Assembly (NCBI GenBank): GCA_023515745.1
Contig: JALECJ010000256.1
Coordinates: 62,001 to 126,000 of the forward strand
DNA from: Amoeboaphelidium protococcarum
Lineage: Eukaryota > Aphelidiomycota > Aphelidea
DNA: 64,000 nucleotides
Reading direction: 5' to 3'
The notes beneath the pieces are model-generated. The model did no database searches. It was not told the DNA's origin and was given only the letters and a program-made list of their open reading frames with translations. Position 1 is the stretch's first letter. Each line of letters begins with the position of its first letter. The position numbers and the translations under genes are program-made. Positions 1 through 13,044 of the stretch are shown piece by piece.

Positions 1-1133
1 TGACAATCAGTAATCATCTACTACATATCGCAATCAGCTGATCCAAGCATATTCTACATGACAGCGGCACCGACTTTCAAATTACACTCGCCAAGTGGGA
101 GTCCTGACACTGCGCGCAAGTGCTACTCAAACTGACTGGTGTGGCATGCCTCAATCGTATAATGACCGGAATTATGCGGCCGTGGTGCAACTTCATTAAA
201 TAAGACGCGTCCATCTGCGCATCTAAACAATTCTACGCCATAGACACCATTACCATGGAATGAAGATACAACTTTGACGGCAATATCACGAGCTTTCTGT
301 AAAACTTCACTCGAAGAATCATCAGGACATATCACCTAATGGCACACATTGTTCTTTTATACAGTATGGACAACAGGATAAGCTACGACCGTGTCATCCT
401 ACTTGCAAACCATAACGGCCAATTCACGATCAAAGTTGACAAATTTCTCGGCGTACAGATTATCCAGAAGGTCAGAGCTACCTAAACTATTACCAGTTAA
501 ACTCTAGACACCATTGATCAGATCCTCTTCGCTCTTGACCACAAAGTTGCCTTTGCCATCGTACGCACCAACCTTGGTCTTTAGTAGGAAGGGATAACCA
601 AACGCCGCAACGACGTTCTTTAAATCTTGCATAGAACGCACTTCCATGAACTGGCTCATGGGGACCACCTGCTACAGATGCAACTTTTACTGGTATTTAT
701 CCTGAATTATTTTGAGCGTCTTTGGGTGCGGGTGTATCTGAATATCTTTATCACCATTAGCATTACCATTACTACGCTCGTGATTGATGTGGCGTACGGC
801 AACTTCCAGGGCATCGATATCAACATGTTCAATCTCAAAAGTCACTACATCCACCTGCGCCTACTGTTTCCCCTCAGCATACTTGAAATATTGATAAAAT
901 GGATTCTTCTGAATAGATTCCGCATCCTCCGAAGAGCCAACATTCTTGAACGGAGCACAGTAATGGACGCGATTGATCTACGCCGCAGGGCAATCAGCGC
1001 CGGGATCCATTGTACTGATCATCAGATGAGCATTCAAATTACTGTGCACATCCTCAACCATCATTCTAGCTAACTGACCCCCACCGATAACAGCGACATG
1101 CTTTCTTTTGATATTTGGCTCCGAATTCATCAT
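1..1133 (-). CDS. ADE2: Phosphoribosylaminoimidazole carboxylase, ATP-grasp (PurK-like) part; truncated by window edge
   Basis: This enzyme of de novo purine synthesis carboxylates AIR. The visible 377 codons cover the PurK-like ATP-grasp part. The N-terminus reads MMNSEPNIKRKHVAVIGGGQ, a nucleotide-binding Gly-rich start. The central ATP-grasp segment includes GVYGVELFRCADGRVLFNEV and PRPHNSGHYTIEACHTSQFE, both hallmarks of the family. The last visible residues (GLPLGECNLKVGAAVMQNML) match the end of the PurK domain, so a PurE-type carboxylase domain could follow outside the window. Nine or more in-frame TAA/TAG codons fall at positions acceptable for Gln. The start is the first of two adjacent ATGs; no intron is seen. 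An ACGCGT element lies about 55 bp upstream (1188-1193). Identification is secure; whether the fused PurE half exists cannot be seen. Confidence 0.95.
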
Positions 1134-1341
1134 ATATTCCAACTACAATATACGATAGTGTATAACTAAACAGAAGATCAAAGAACTACGCGTACCGAGA
1201 TCATCCCCTTAATCAGAGATGGGATCGATTAGGTGTGTAGAAGACGGACTTCTAATGCAAAGTCTAAAAGAATAAAGTCATAAATAACTTTATAAAATAA
1301 TCTCAAATTTATTATTACAAGTTTCAAAGATTACATGAAAT

Positions 1342-2343
1342 TCAATATTATATAGTGGCAGTTGCATAAGAGACACTGCTATCGTTATTGTCGTTACACT
1401 CGTTACTCTGATCGTAATTGACAAACTTGACATTTATCGCAGCAAGATAATCCTAATCTCTAACTAGATTAAGCCAGCTAAGCAATATACAAATAGGATA
1501 CCGCCCACAGATAGTATTCCCAGTAGTATCAAGATAAGACAGAAAGCCATCTAAATCTTGATTTTCGATCAGTTTCATACCGTCATGATCCATCTGAACA
1601 ATGTTTGAATGTATTCGCTCCTTAAACGGCGTGTATCTGAATCGCTTGCCATAATGGCAAAAGTCACTACTAACTATGACTCTAATTTGCTATGACTATA
1701 AAGATTATGCATTCAAACTGCATCTACTCAGTTCGAAAGCGTACGCATCCATGACTGATTTGTTATCCAGATGTCCTACGACAATGGGAACAATGGACAC
1801 ATTCTCCAACACTCCATCAGCATCACACTTGTATCCAGCGCGGATGCACGCCGCCACAATATAAGGTAAATGCATCTCAATCGAGTGCTCCTCTTCATCT
1901 TGGCTCTGCGATAACAAATCGAAATGCTTAGAATTGTAAAGTTATTCCGTAATCTCGGTATTTACGCGCAATGTTCCCAGTGGTGTCTTCAGTAGCTAAC
2001 ACTGAGTTAAAGCGCACCTATTCTGCAGATACAAGTAATGGGATGGACCGAGTACATAGATCGTCAACGGTTAAGTAGAATTCATACCACGACACAACTG
2101 AGAATATCCATGAGACGCACATCGACCAGAGTACGAATATCCTGCGTGTGGTCCGATTAATCCAAGAGTATTAACATCTACGCAACTTCCACTCACGCTC
2201 GCTTCTGAGTTATTACTAGCATCAGCCAGTTGAGATTATTAATTATCCAACCAGCCATTCAACTATGAAGACAAGGCATTCTAATCTTTCAAGTACCAAC
2301 TACCAGAATGGCTATCCTATCTAACGCGAACACTCTACGCCAT
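1342..2343 (-). CDS. MEMO1: MEMO1 family protein
   Basis: This is a 333-aa member of the Memo/MEMO1 family, proteins that share the fold of class III extradiol dioxygenases and bind metal; in animals MEMO1 acts in redox signalling and cell motility. The N-terminus MAQSVRVRQDSHSGSWY corresponds to the family's conserved 'SHAGSWY' start. Further blocks are GPHAGYSYSGRC, a GPSHY motif, EEHSIEMHLPYI and SSDFCHYGKRF, followed by TTGNTICGRYP. The His and Cys residues that coordinate metal in human MEMO1 are thus present. The length is near the usual 295-330 aa. No intron is seen, and the stop is TGA at 1342-1344. Many Gln codons are TAA/TAG. The gene is divergent from the Sec2-like gene, with about 300 bp between their starts. 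Confidence 0.95.
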
Positions 2344-2647
2344 TTTAACTGATACTTAAAGTAAAGCGGCGCTTAATCTTAATCAGGCGGCGGCAATGAT
2401 TAAAACGACTAAAACGCAATCAAACGAGTGGTGACTGACTGGAAGAAATCCCCCCGTTTAAGTGAGAGAGGAAAGAGTGACAGAGGGAGAGAACGTTGAG
2501 AGACGCTCGACTCTTAGCTTTCCTTTCCTCAAAGCAACTGTCTGTGAGAACACGGCCAGATAATCTGTTTTGATTGTACCATTCTATACTATCTTTTATT
2601 ACGCCTGAGTAGAATATTAAGATTATAAAAGTTTTTAAAATAATAAT
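2344..2647. other. Intergenic region between divergent MEMO1 and Sec2-like genes
   Basis: These 304 bp hold no supported gene. The stretch separates the start codons of two divergent genes, so it should carry both promoters. It contains a pyrimidine/purine-rich segment near 2455-2500 (runs of GAGAG) and an AT-rich stretch just before the plus-strand start. No clear TATA box or other named element is recognisable. Confidence 0.5.
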
Positions 2648-4801
2648 ATGGAGAAAGATAGTAGTACGGAAGATAATTAATGGTGTCAGTGCGAGGATTC
2701 CGTGAGAGAGTTTAGAATGGAGATTGACGGGTCGGGCGTTGACTGCAGACGGTGCGGATTGCCTGTAGAGAAATTAGTCAAGATTGGGGAACATGTGTCA
2801 CTATTAAAGCAGTAGGCCCAGTTGGACAGTCTAACTGCGAATCGTGTCAAGATGGAGAATGATAAGCTTTAGAAATTGGTCAAGCAGTTGGAGAATGCGC
2901 TCATCAAGAAGACTGAAGAGTGTGACTAATTAACGAAAGATTTGCATAATATGAGTGGTAAGCTGGTGCGTGAGATTGATCTTCGAGGCTAGTTGCAGGT
3001 GGAGAAGGATAAGGTGCAGGAGGAGGTTGAGGAGTTGACCAGGAATCTGTTTGAGTAAGCTAATGGTATGGTGGCAGATGAGTCTAGGAAGAGGCATGAG
3101 GAGCAGTAGAAGCGATAGACTATAGAGACGGAGTTTGGCAAGATTGTGAATAAATATGAGAAGGAGCGTCGCATAGGTGTGTCTCTGCGTCGTAAGATTT
3201 CAGATATTAACGTGTTTAATACCACCGCTGATGTATTATAGTAATCGAGATCTGAGGTTACCTAGTCTCTGAGTATCAAAGTGGATGGCCTGTATAAATT
3301 GGACACTTTTGCAGCGCTTGGTCTTGACTCGATGACTGACGCCAGGATGTTGGTGGATTTTTAGACTTTTGTTGAGTTGTGTCACAAGCATGCGGATATT
3401 TTGGACTTTACTCCATACAAGTTGGCGCAGTTGAGTCAGTTTATTAAATTTGCCATGGATGAGTTTGTTGAACCTGCTCTCAGAATTACTGGCGGAGCAT
3501 TTGCAGGGGGTAAACTGAGTTGGAAGAAGCTATTGGATGGTATTGTCAATGAAACTCTTGCTATGGAGCTGGTGGATTACTCGGATGAAGAACATCATCC
3601 TGACAAGTTGAGTGAACTCGTCAAGTCGTAATAGTAATAGTAGTAGATAAAGACGTCTATCAATCAAAAAGTGTCTTAATCTGTTGGTCATACGCCTTAA
3701 GCTTCTATATCTTGGCCTAAACGATCTGGATCTGCTCTTGGTCTGGTAGATGCTTAGCAGAATCAGCAGATATAATAATCATAATAGTAATAATAATAAC
3801 AGTCGTAACATCGAACACCTTCTCCTGCACGATTATGGCAATCGTTCCTCAATTCATAATCATCCAGCACTAAAGAGTTGACGACACAAGCTGTGACTCA
3901 AGTAACTCCTGGTGGTGTTAATGATTGCACAGTATGCGCTGCTTGCGGAAGGAAATAAGACCATTCTGATGATAATGTACCCATAGTGTATTCCCTTAAT
4001 CCTAAGAGATGCACGTATCGTCTGACTCTCATATAACCAACCAGTTCTGCAAGTGCTGCGGCAAGTGCAATCTAATCTGTTCTATCCTCATCCTTTGGTA
4101 GTAGTAAAATGCTTTCTGGATCGAATTCTACAACCACAACGGCTAATATTAAAGACAGTGACAGTGAACGCGTTAGAAATCGAGCCGGAACAGACTCTAG
4201 CTAGGATTCATCGTCTCATATAAACAATAATGCCTCGTAAAGACTCTCTTCTACTGGTGGTTAAAATGCTGAGCATTCTGACTAGAAGAAGGATTAGATT
4301 GAAGTCAAGTATTACATTGATGACTGGTGTCATGATCGTATTCTCGCAGTATAGAAATGGTGGTAGGTGATCAGTAAAGTTAGATAGATGTGTCATGAGC
4401 ATCTTGATGAAGCATCAGAGCATTTGAAATAAAAGATGGACGACGGTGTCAACAAGACAAAGCATATAAGTTTAATCGTAAGCAGTGATGATGATGGTGG
4501 TAGTAATGCCTATTAAGATGTATTTGACGGGTATCAGAGTCCAATGCAGCCGAAGCACAATAGCGAGATACCGGTATACACGTAAAAAAGTTCTGTAAAA
4601 TCATCATCATCAGCATCAAAGAAGAAGGAAGTGGACCGTCTATTTCTAGATTGCCTCCAGTCTTTAAAGTTGATATTCTACTCACGGATAGGCGTGCTGT
4701 CGTTCTATCTCCGCTCTCAAAATGACACCCTATCTCCCGTGTCCACCAGTAACGACAATGTTATTGTCATAGATAATAAGATTAACAGTGATGATTAATG
4801 A
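2648..4801 (+). CDS. SEC2: Sec2/Rabin8-like Rab guanine-nucleotide exchange factor
   Basis: This 717-aa protein has a long coiled coil at about residues 40-200. It contains the diagnostic Sec2p-domain stretch EEVEELTRNLFEQANGMVAD, which in yeast Sec2 and animal Rabin8 forms the parallel coiled coil that opens Sec4/Rab8. The C-terminal half has a Cys-containing segment (CTVCAACGRKQ) and a block IDDWCHDRILAVQKWWQVI that resembles the C-terminal region of Rabin8. Between them lie low-complexity Gln/Ser-rich linkers, largely encoded by TAA/TAG. The protein ends with VIVIDNKINSDDQ before TGA at 4799-4801. The expected role is polarised exocytosis on secretory vesicles. The Sec2 core call is strong; alignment of the rest is tentative. 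No intron is seen. Confidence 0.8.
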
Positions 4802-5090
4802 AAGAGTTTGTACATCCATCCTTTGTATTAGTATTTACCTTTTGTGATGTTATCTTTGTCTTGCTTTTGATAACTAGAGAATCCCAAATGTTTTTTAGTA
4901 GTGTCTATAGCGCGACTTTTCCCTTTAGAGCATCGCTTGATCTTTCTCTCTCTCATTCTCTGTGTGTCTGTCTTTAACGCTCGCAAAGTAAAAGATTCTG
5001 TTTTCTGGCTGAGTGAACGAACGTTATCTTTTCTTCTTTCCTCAATTTACTCTGAATTCGTTACTGTATTCGTAATTTTAATAAATAGAA
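4802..5090. other. Intergenic region upstream of the ATP synthase subunit g gene
   Basis: Short spacer between the end of the Sec2-like gene and the start of the ATP synthase subunit g gene on the same strand. The sequence is pyrimidine-rich (TTTCTCTCTCTC near 4945-4965) and AT-rich close to the start codon. No discrete promoter element was recognised. Confidence 0.4.
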
Positions 5091-5470
5091 ATGGCATCAT
5101 CATTGAGTAGTAAGAATTATTCACTTTATTTAAATTGGCTATATATTATTTTATTATTGTTTCCCCCTAAATGTGTGTAGAAGTTACTAGCTTGGTGTAG
5201 AACAAGGCACTGACCGCTTGGTCGTTCTCTAAATTGGTGTACCGCAATGCCAACCTGGCACCACCACAGCTGGGAACGTGGAATTCTGCAGCCTCTGAGT
5301 TTGCCACTCTGATCAGACAGGGACTGTTTGCTAGAATGGCGCGTGATGGTATCGGAGGATATACGCTCCGTAATGTGTGGGATGCTGCTAAATTGACTGT
5401 GGAAGTTGCCGGTTTCTTCACTATTGGTGAGATCTTGGCCAGACGTTAGATTATTGGATACAAGTATTGA
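5091..5470 (+). CDS. ATP20: Mitochondrial ATP synthase subunit g (one intron)
   Basis: This is a small subunit of the membrane part of F1Fo ATP synthase, involved in dimerisation of the complex in the inner mitochondrial membrane. Exon 1 is 5091-5109 (MASSLSK, last codon split) and exon 2 is 5181-5470. The intron 5110-5180 (71 nt) begins GTAAGA and ends GTGTGTAG. The spliced protein has 102 aa, like the human (103 aa) and fungal proteins. The C-terminal half TLRNVWDAAKLTVEVAGFFT, then IGEILARRQIIGYKY, contains the conserved single membrane helix with the GxxxG-like region and the family-typical GEI..R..IIGY ending. The Gln in RRQIIGY is TAG. Without splicing the first ATG runs into TGA, which supports the intron. 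Confidence 0.93.
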
Positions 5471-6299
5471 AAATTTTATATACACTTGACTTTATAAAAA
5501 GCATATGAAAATTGAAATTAATACTTTCATTATCTCTGCTTTTAAACTAATCACTTTAATTATATTCGACATTATAACTCTTATATCACTCACTCTTCAT
5601 TCAATTAGATTAACCGTTCGCGTCACTTCCACTCTCAGACTATTATGATGTCTTTTACTGCAACTACACATTCGTAATATCATTCATATACCATAAATAC
5701 AAATAAATTAAATATTAATATTACACGTTCGTTCTTTCGTGCAGTCAATGTTGTATATTTGTGATACATTCCAAGACTTAGATTCACCGTGCCAAATGCA
5801 CATCCAACCGCCAGAATCTACATCACATTTTACAATCGAAATGCGTTCAGCTATTAATAATAATAATTCATACCGTGACGATTCCTTTGTGAATATAATC
5901 TGCCGATTTGGCTCCAATACTTTGCCACCTAGAGTTTATCATTTCTATTGATTGCCTGCTTGATGAGCGTGACGTTTTACTTAACGGGCGAAAAAAGTTG
6001 AATGAATAAAATTTCGACAAAGCGAGATTTGAAGTCACTTTGCATATTTAGTTTTGATAATAAACCACCATCAACGATATAAACTGCAGACAAGATGCAT
6101 AAACTTGATATTATATTATATAATATATAAACGCTGAGCGTGATCACTAGTTTAAATTACGGTCCACTAGATTGATAAGGTTATTTTTATCCCTATTACC
6201 GAATTCAAGCAATCTAAATGATTACCTATCAACTACTTTGATTCAAACGCGAAAGTGAAACAACACATCAGTGATAACTTGTTCAACAATACAACTAAT
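5471..6299. other. AT-rich intergenic region
   Basis: About 830 bp without a gene I can support. On the minus strand an open stretch of roughly 130 codons starts near 6043 (TAR = Gln), but it matches no family I know, and open stretches of this length are expected by chance when TGA is the only stop. The rest is AT-rich with short runs such as ATTATATTATATAATATATAA near 6110-6130. It should hold the 3' end of the ATP synthase subunit g transcript and the promoter of the ArfGAP gene. Confidence 0.5.
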
Positions 6300-7781
6300 A
6301 TGAGTATGTAAAAGAGGGCAGAGGAAAAGATCAACAAGGAAATTAAAGAGTAGCAAAAGCTTGAGCATAACAAGTTTTGTGCAGAGTGCGATAAGTAGGG
6401 TGTTGCGTATGTTGACGTTATCACGTACACTTTCATCTGTGCTACATGCGCTGGTGCGATTCGCGATTATCATCGAACCAAGTCTCTAACTGCTGCGACA
6501 TTCACCCAAGATGATGTCACTCAGCTTAAAGCAAATGGTAATAAACGCGCCAAGTCCATCTGGATGGCCAAGTTTAATCCATCCGTTCAAAGACTGCCTG
6601 ATCGAAACAATCCTGTAGAGTTGAAAGATTTCATGCGCAGAAAGTATCAAGAGAAGAAGTGGTATGATGCTACAGCAGCAGTCGATGTGGTAGAGGAGTC
6701 TATTTAAGATGGAGATCATCATCAAAAGTCTAGAGGTGCCGGCAGTTTGTCCAATACTGCGACTGCTGATTCGATTAGTGACGCTGCCTCAGTGTTGAGC
6801 TTTTAGTCCGCTGCGACAGCTGGTAATACCGCTGCAGTTGGAAGACGTGATAACTCTAGCAGGCTGACTACGCAAAAGTCTGGCGTATCTCTCGAGTAGT
6901 AATTAGACGCTTTTGCTGACAATACGAGCAAGCCTCTACCTTCTGTAAGTGACAGTGCACCCAAAGCTACATCATAAAGCAAGCATCTTCAAACTCCTTA
7001 GGTGACTTCATCCAACTAAAAGTCGATGCAAAAGACTCCATCAGCTGCCGATGATCTTCTGGGGCTAAACTCGCTTGACTTCACCACTGGATCGGTGCCT
7101 TAGAATCAGTTTTTCAGCAGCGGTATGGGGCAGACAAGTAATAATTTCGCGCCACAAGCAATGAATACTAGCTATCAGTCTAATCCATTCTAGATGAATG
7201 GTGGTATGGCATAATAACAATAACAAATGAATCCATTTGGCAATTCATAGTCTTTTGGTAGTATGCCTCAACAGCAATCGCCCATGTTGCAGAATAGCTT
7301 TAACAATCAGCAAGGTCCGCAACAGTCTCAGTTTAACGCCAATCCTTTTGGAATTGCAGATAATCCATTTGGTATCGTGTCACCTCCATAACAGAGTCAG
7401 GGCTTCTAGTCAATGGGAGGAAATATGGCCATGAACAATAATGTGTATGCACAGCCACAGATGAATGTTAACTTGATGAATAATCCATTTGGTATGTAGC
7501 AGCAGCCTTACTAGAATTAGCAAAATATGGCAGCATCTTAGGACTAGAATCCATTCATGTGGCAGTAGAACGTATCCGCTGGTTATGTAAATAATGCACA
7601 GATTCCAAGGCAGAATCCATATTAAACCCCAAACAATATGGCGCAATTTAATCCATAGCCGTAAGTAGTAGTTGGCTCTTGGTAGTCATCTTAACAGTCA
7701 TAGAATCCATTTCAAGCTGTCCAGAATGATCCATTTGCGTCCATGTACAGCGGCTTTTAGAACGGTGCAGGTTAGAAGTGA
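6300..7781 (+). CDS. ArfGAP domain protein with NPF repeats (AGFG/GCS1-like)
   Basis: This 493-aa protein starts with an ArfGAP zinc finger: FCAECDKQGVAYVDVITYTF and then ICATCAGAIRDYHRT give a C-x2-C-x16-C-x2-C pattern. It is followed by the conserved blocks SIWMAKFNPSVQRLPDRNNP and LKDFMRRKYQEKKWYD. The long tail (about residue 150 on) is Gln/Asn/Met-rich and carries several NPFG/NPF motifs, the ligand for EH domains, as in AGFG1 (HRB) and yeast Arf-GAPs that work with Eps15/Pan1-type endocytic adaptors. The usual catalytic Arg position after the zinc finger is occupied (AIRDYHR). Expected role: stimulation of GTP hydrolysis on Arf GTPases in vesicle traffic or clathrin endocytosis. One exon, many TAA/TAG codons in the tail. 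Confidence 0.9.
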
Positions 7782-7815
7782 GAAATAGCAATACAAACCT
7801 ATAGACTTTGAACTT

Positions 7816-10800
7816 TCACTTCTTCAATTACTTGGCTTTCAACTTGTTGTTCTTAAAAATCAATGACTTGAACTCGCCTTAATTTTGAGCCATTTAAACG
7901 CGAAGCCATTTAGAGTTATCAACTGTACTTTGCATAGAGATATTATCAAGCTATGAAAGATCATCCGCAACTTATTGCAATTATTCAGAGCTTTATTAGG
8001 CAGATAACTACTGATTTTCGCTGGAATCTAAACTAGAGAAACCTTTATCAATAAGTTGATAAATGTCTAGAGTTTCGCCAAATACCGGTTAACCATCAGG
8101 AGAGGACGGAGTAATGCATGGATCACTAGTCTCTTTGCGCAAAACGTGATCAATATCCACGCCAGAAAAGAAAGCTACAGACAGCGGCAAGTCATAGATA
8201 CCGGCACTATATGCAAAGTATGAGCGAGTCCAAAGATTAGAAATCTGCAAAGCTAACGCAGCACGATACTAATCCTTTTCTGCCACTAGAAACCGCACTT
8301 CATCATGTATGGTGAGCAGCAATCTGCAGTCAATCTGGTATTACCTGCTCAAATACGACATGGACACCAGCAGGAGATGCAAGTAATCAACTCCAGAAGA
8401 TTGAACTACCCAATTGACACAACTCATTAAGTACTTCCGCCTTGAGCTGGTAGATAACAAGGAGTCTGGCAATTATACTTTACACACGGGAGTTCGCGGA
8501 TCATCAGACAATGCGATATCTTCAAGAGTATTAAACATAAATGACTCGGTGCCGCCATACCAAACAGATCTAGATAACTATTTCTTATGCCCCTTTGCCT
8601 CGTCATTCAACTGCCAATCTGCAAAATTTCTAGGCGGAAACCATTTGATGCCTTTAGTCTTGTTATACAACAACTGCGCCTTGTTCTTGGCATCCTCTTC
8701 ACTCATAGATGGATTGTACTTGGAGAGGAGCGTCGATGCAAAATTAAGACCAGAGCCGTAGATGCGAGCATAATTGAACACTTTGGCCGCATCTCTACTG
8801 AGGCCCAATATCTGAGCAGATGAAGAATGTAGATCAGTCTTATCATTCTTATTCCCCTACAAGCACATCCACCCAAGAGCTGTCCCGCCATGTATTCCAA
8901 ACTGAGCATCCCCTAACAGACTGGAGATCCAAAGTTCTTAGCTATCAACATCCGCACCAACAATCTTATATCCAGGAGGGGCCACAACTTGGCTTTTCAA
9001 TTCAGAGCCAATCTTGGTAGACTTGGCATTTGATGCCGTTAGCCAGGTCGGCTCCACAGCGCGTCGAGTAACAGTGCCCATGGTGACAATTTGTGGTAGG
9101 ATTACATTAAAGTCCTATTGAGGAATAAATCGTGACGAGTCAATAACAAACTAATCGATAATACGTTCCCTCGAGCTGATCCAATAAGAACAAGAAGCAT
9201 TTGCATCGATAGCCTCCCGCGCCAAGCCATCTTGTGATGAGATACTCCCCTCAGAGAAATGTCGTAGGAACGACTTGGCAAAAGGAGATCCACAATTCTT
9301 TGAAGCTTTGGGTCCGAAGCCATTTACAGGTAGGCGAAAGTATACACCTTCAAAATCATTCTCCACCAAGTTCAAATAAAATTACTGAACAGATACGCCA
9401 GACTTGGACTTCTCGACCAATCTTAAGACAGATTCACGAAACTCTTCCACATTCACCTTCTGAGCCATGTCAAAATTGTGGTCTTCCTTCCAAGGGACAC
9501 GGAAACACCAACCATACGATGTACCTAGATAGTACAATGGATAGCCCATCCAAGTCATACGAAGAAGGAGAGGAGTTATTCGAGAGCGAATAGTCACCAC
9601 GGGATCGGTCTACTTTGATGGAATCAACTGCTTGTACCAGCGAGGCAACTTATTGTCTTTGCGACCCACCATTGACCAGTCAAGCTATTTGAGATAGTGG
9701 TCGGTGGTACGCTCAGACTCTGCACTTTTAAGAACAAAGTCAGTCAGTTCAACTAATCTCTGAGCCACATGACTTTATCTCTCATTCAGTAGATTATCAC
9801 ATCGCTAAATGTAGTCGTTCCATCCTGATGATATGGGAAGATAGGGCGACCCCATTTCAAGAACTCCTGCCAGTGGTATGAGATTCCCTTACACCTTCTG
9901 TGTCCAAAACTTGGCAAATAGCTTTTAAAAAATCTAAAAAGTGGCCATTACATCCTGTGCACAATACTACAAGCAGTTCTACAAATCCCGTCTAACGTGT
10001 TCAATATCACCCTCAACAAAAACGTTCCGCTACTCCTTGTCTAGCTCCTTACCAAAATGCAGTTTATACACAGAACTCAGACTATTCAGAGAGGATAAAT
10101 TATACCATTCCACGTCTGTTTCATCAAACTTGTCCTCTGTCATTAAATGCATACCACTTGGCGGCATTTACTCACCTCTCTAATATGCATCAGATTAAAT
10201 ATCATCAAATTCAGCTTTCACCTTTTTCTATTTGTCTATACTCTTCCACACGACTCTTTGATCACTAGTCAATCCACTATTAGCCATGTGCAAACTCATT
10301 GTATCAAGGAACCGCCGCTGTGATTACCGAATGTCATACTCTTCTAGAATCCTGGCGCGATCAAACGAGACATTATGTCCAATAATAAGCTACTGCTCTG
10401 CTGTCTTCTGATTCTTATAACTATTACCTAGTGGAATAAGAAGCTTATAGTGACCGAGATCAGCAGATGTAGATTCAAATAAAACAGGAGACAACCACGC
10501 ATACCACGCTTTATCACTCGCCGCCACGGCCAGAGTAGGATACTTGCCTCGTTTAACCAGTGCTTCAACATCAAATACTAATGCAGATTCTTCTGGGAAG
10601 TCCACAGGTCGGAACGTTGAACTTTTCGGACAGTAACGCGTCCAGCCAGCCTTCGTTACGGGCCATTAACCGACGGGAGGCATCGCAGGAATCTAACACT
10701 TTTGCAACTTTAATGCCAATTACAAATAACTGGAAAAGTTGGTGAAAGCCATCTACTTGAAATGCTCATGAATATTATTGCCAAGCAGAGAAGGTAGACG

Positions 10801-11037
10801 AATGTCGGGATGAGGCACGTCTATTGTCGGTTTATTCCACAAATTCTAACGCGTCAGATGCTCGGTGGCAAGTTGTTTCTACTCAGATGAGGGCGCACTG
10901 CGAAGATTCTTGAATACCTGCTTATGCATATACTCTGACAGCATTTATATACCAACACAGTTTCTCCTAATAACTTGATCATCTTAACTTATGGGTGCCT
11001 AATTGCTCCAACAACGACTCAAAATACAACGTTTCAT
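7816..11037 (-). CDS. MIP1: Mitochondrial DNA polymerase gamma, catalytic subunit
   Basis: This is the family A polymerase that replicates mitochondrial DNA. The 1073-aa protein has a presequence rich in Arg and Lys without acidic residues ([12 protein letters not shown]). Exonuclease motif I appears as [19 protein letters not shown]. The polymerase half has motif B in [16 protein letters not shown] and motif C in a segment with [14 protein letters not shown] and [13 protein letters not shown]. His-Asp-Glu of motif C is intact, so the enzyme should be active. The exonuclease and polymerase segments lie in one continuous frame with no intron, ending at TGA 7816-7818. Length is like yeast Mip1 (1254 aa) minus its fungal C-terminal extension. 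The first ATG of the frame gives the targeting sequence and is therefore preferred. Confidence 0.95.
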
Positions 11038-11255
11038 GTCGTCTCCTTTTCGTGTTTCGGGAAAGGAAAATTTCCGGCGCTGGCTGATCTTTCAGTATTA
11101 CATTGAGGGTCCTTTAAAGAACTGCCTTGTACAGGTACAAAAAATGGCCCCAAGAGCAAAAAAGTATTCTAGTACCAATTTATAAACAAAAAGAGCAAAT
11201 GATATTACAAGTCACTATATAGATATATATATTCGACAGTGTTGGATAACTATCA

Positions 11256-12597
<1,342 letters not shown>

Positions 12598-13044
12598 AAT
12601 AATTATTTTTCAAATAGTTTTTTACAAGGGATAAATCTAGTACTATGTTATCTCTTATCGATAACGTTTCTGAATAACACCTGAACTCTGAAAACAGAGA
12701 AGTAAAGAGAGGGAGAGAGAGCTGCCTGGAAAGAAGAACTGAGAGAAGTTTTCTTGTTTTCTCGTTTGAATTCCTCTTCTTGCTGGAAAGGGACGGAACG
12801 GGTGATCGCGGGCAACAACATCGGAACGGTTTCGCTCGCTCCAGTTTGTCTCGCTTTGTAAGTCAATGCTGTCTTTGTTGTCAAGAGAATTTCAAGCAGG
12901 GATCAGCATTGTCATTCTAATGATGTTTAATCGATTATTGACTTGTATGCTTAGTTCATTTAGATTTAGCGGGTGGTTTAAACATAATTTTCTTATTTAC
13001 ATTGATACAGTTCATTAAATATACAGTCGCGTAGTTGCTGGCGG
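12598..13044. other. Intergenic region upstream of PP1
   Basis: About 450 bp between the PP1 start and the stop of the GATAD1-like gene, both on the minus strand. It holds no supported gene. It includes a GA/CT-rich stretch (12700-12790) likely to lie in the PP1 promoter or leader. Confidence 0.4.

Noticed and set aside
627-1073. 148-codon plus-strand frame rich in hydrophobic residues
   Set aside because: It is antisense to ADE2, whose conserved blocks are on the minus strand.
5636-6045. Minus-strand open frame of about 130 codons between the ATP synthase g and ArfGAP genes
   Set aside because: With TGA as sole stop, frames of this size are common by chance; no signal peptide, motif or homologue was recognised.
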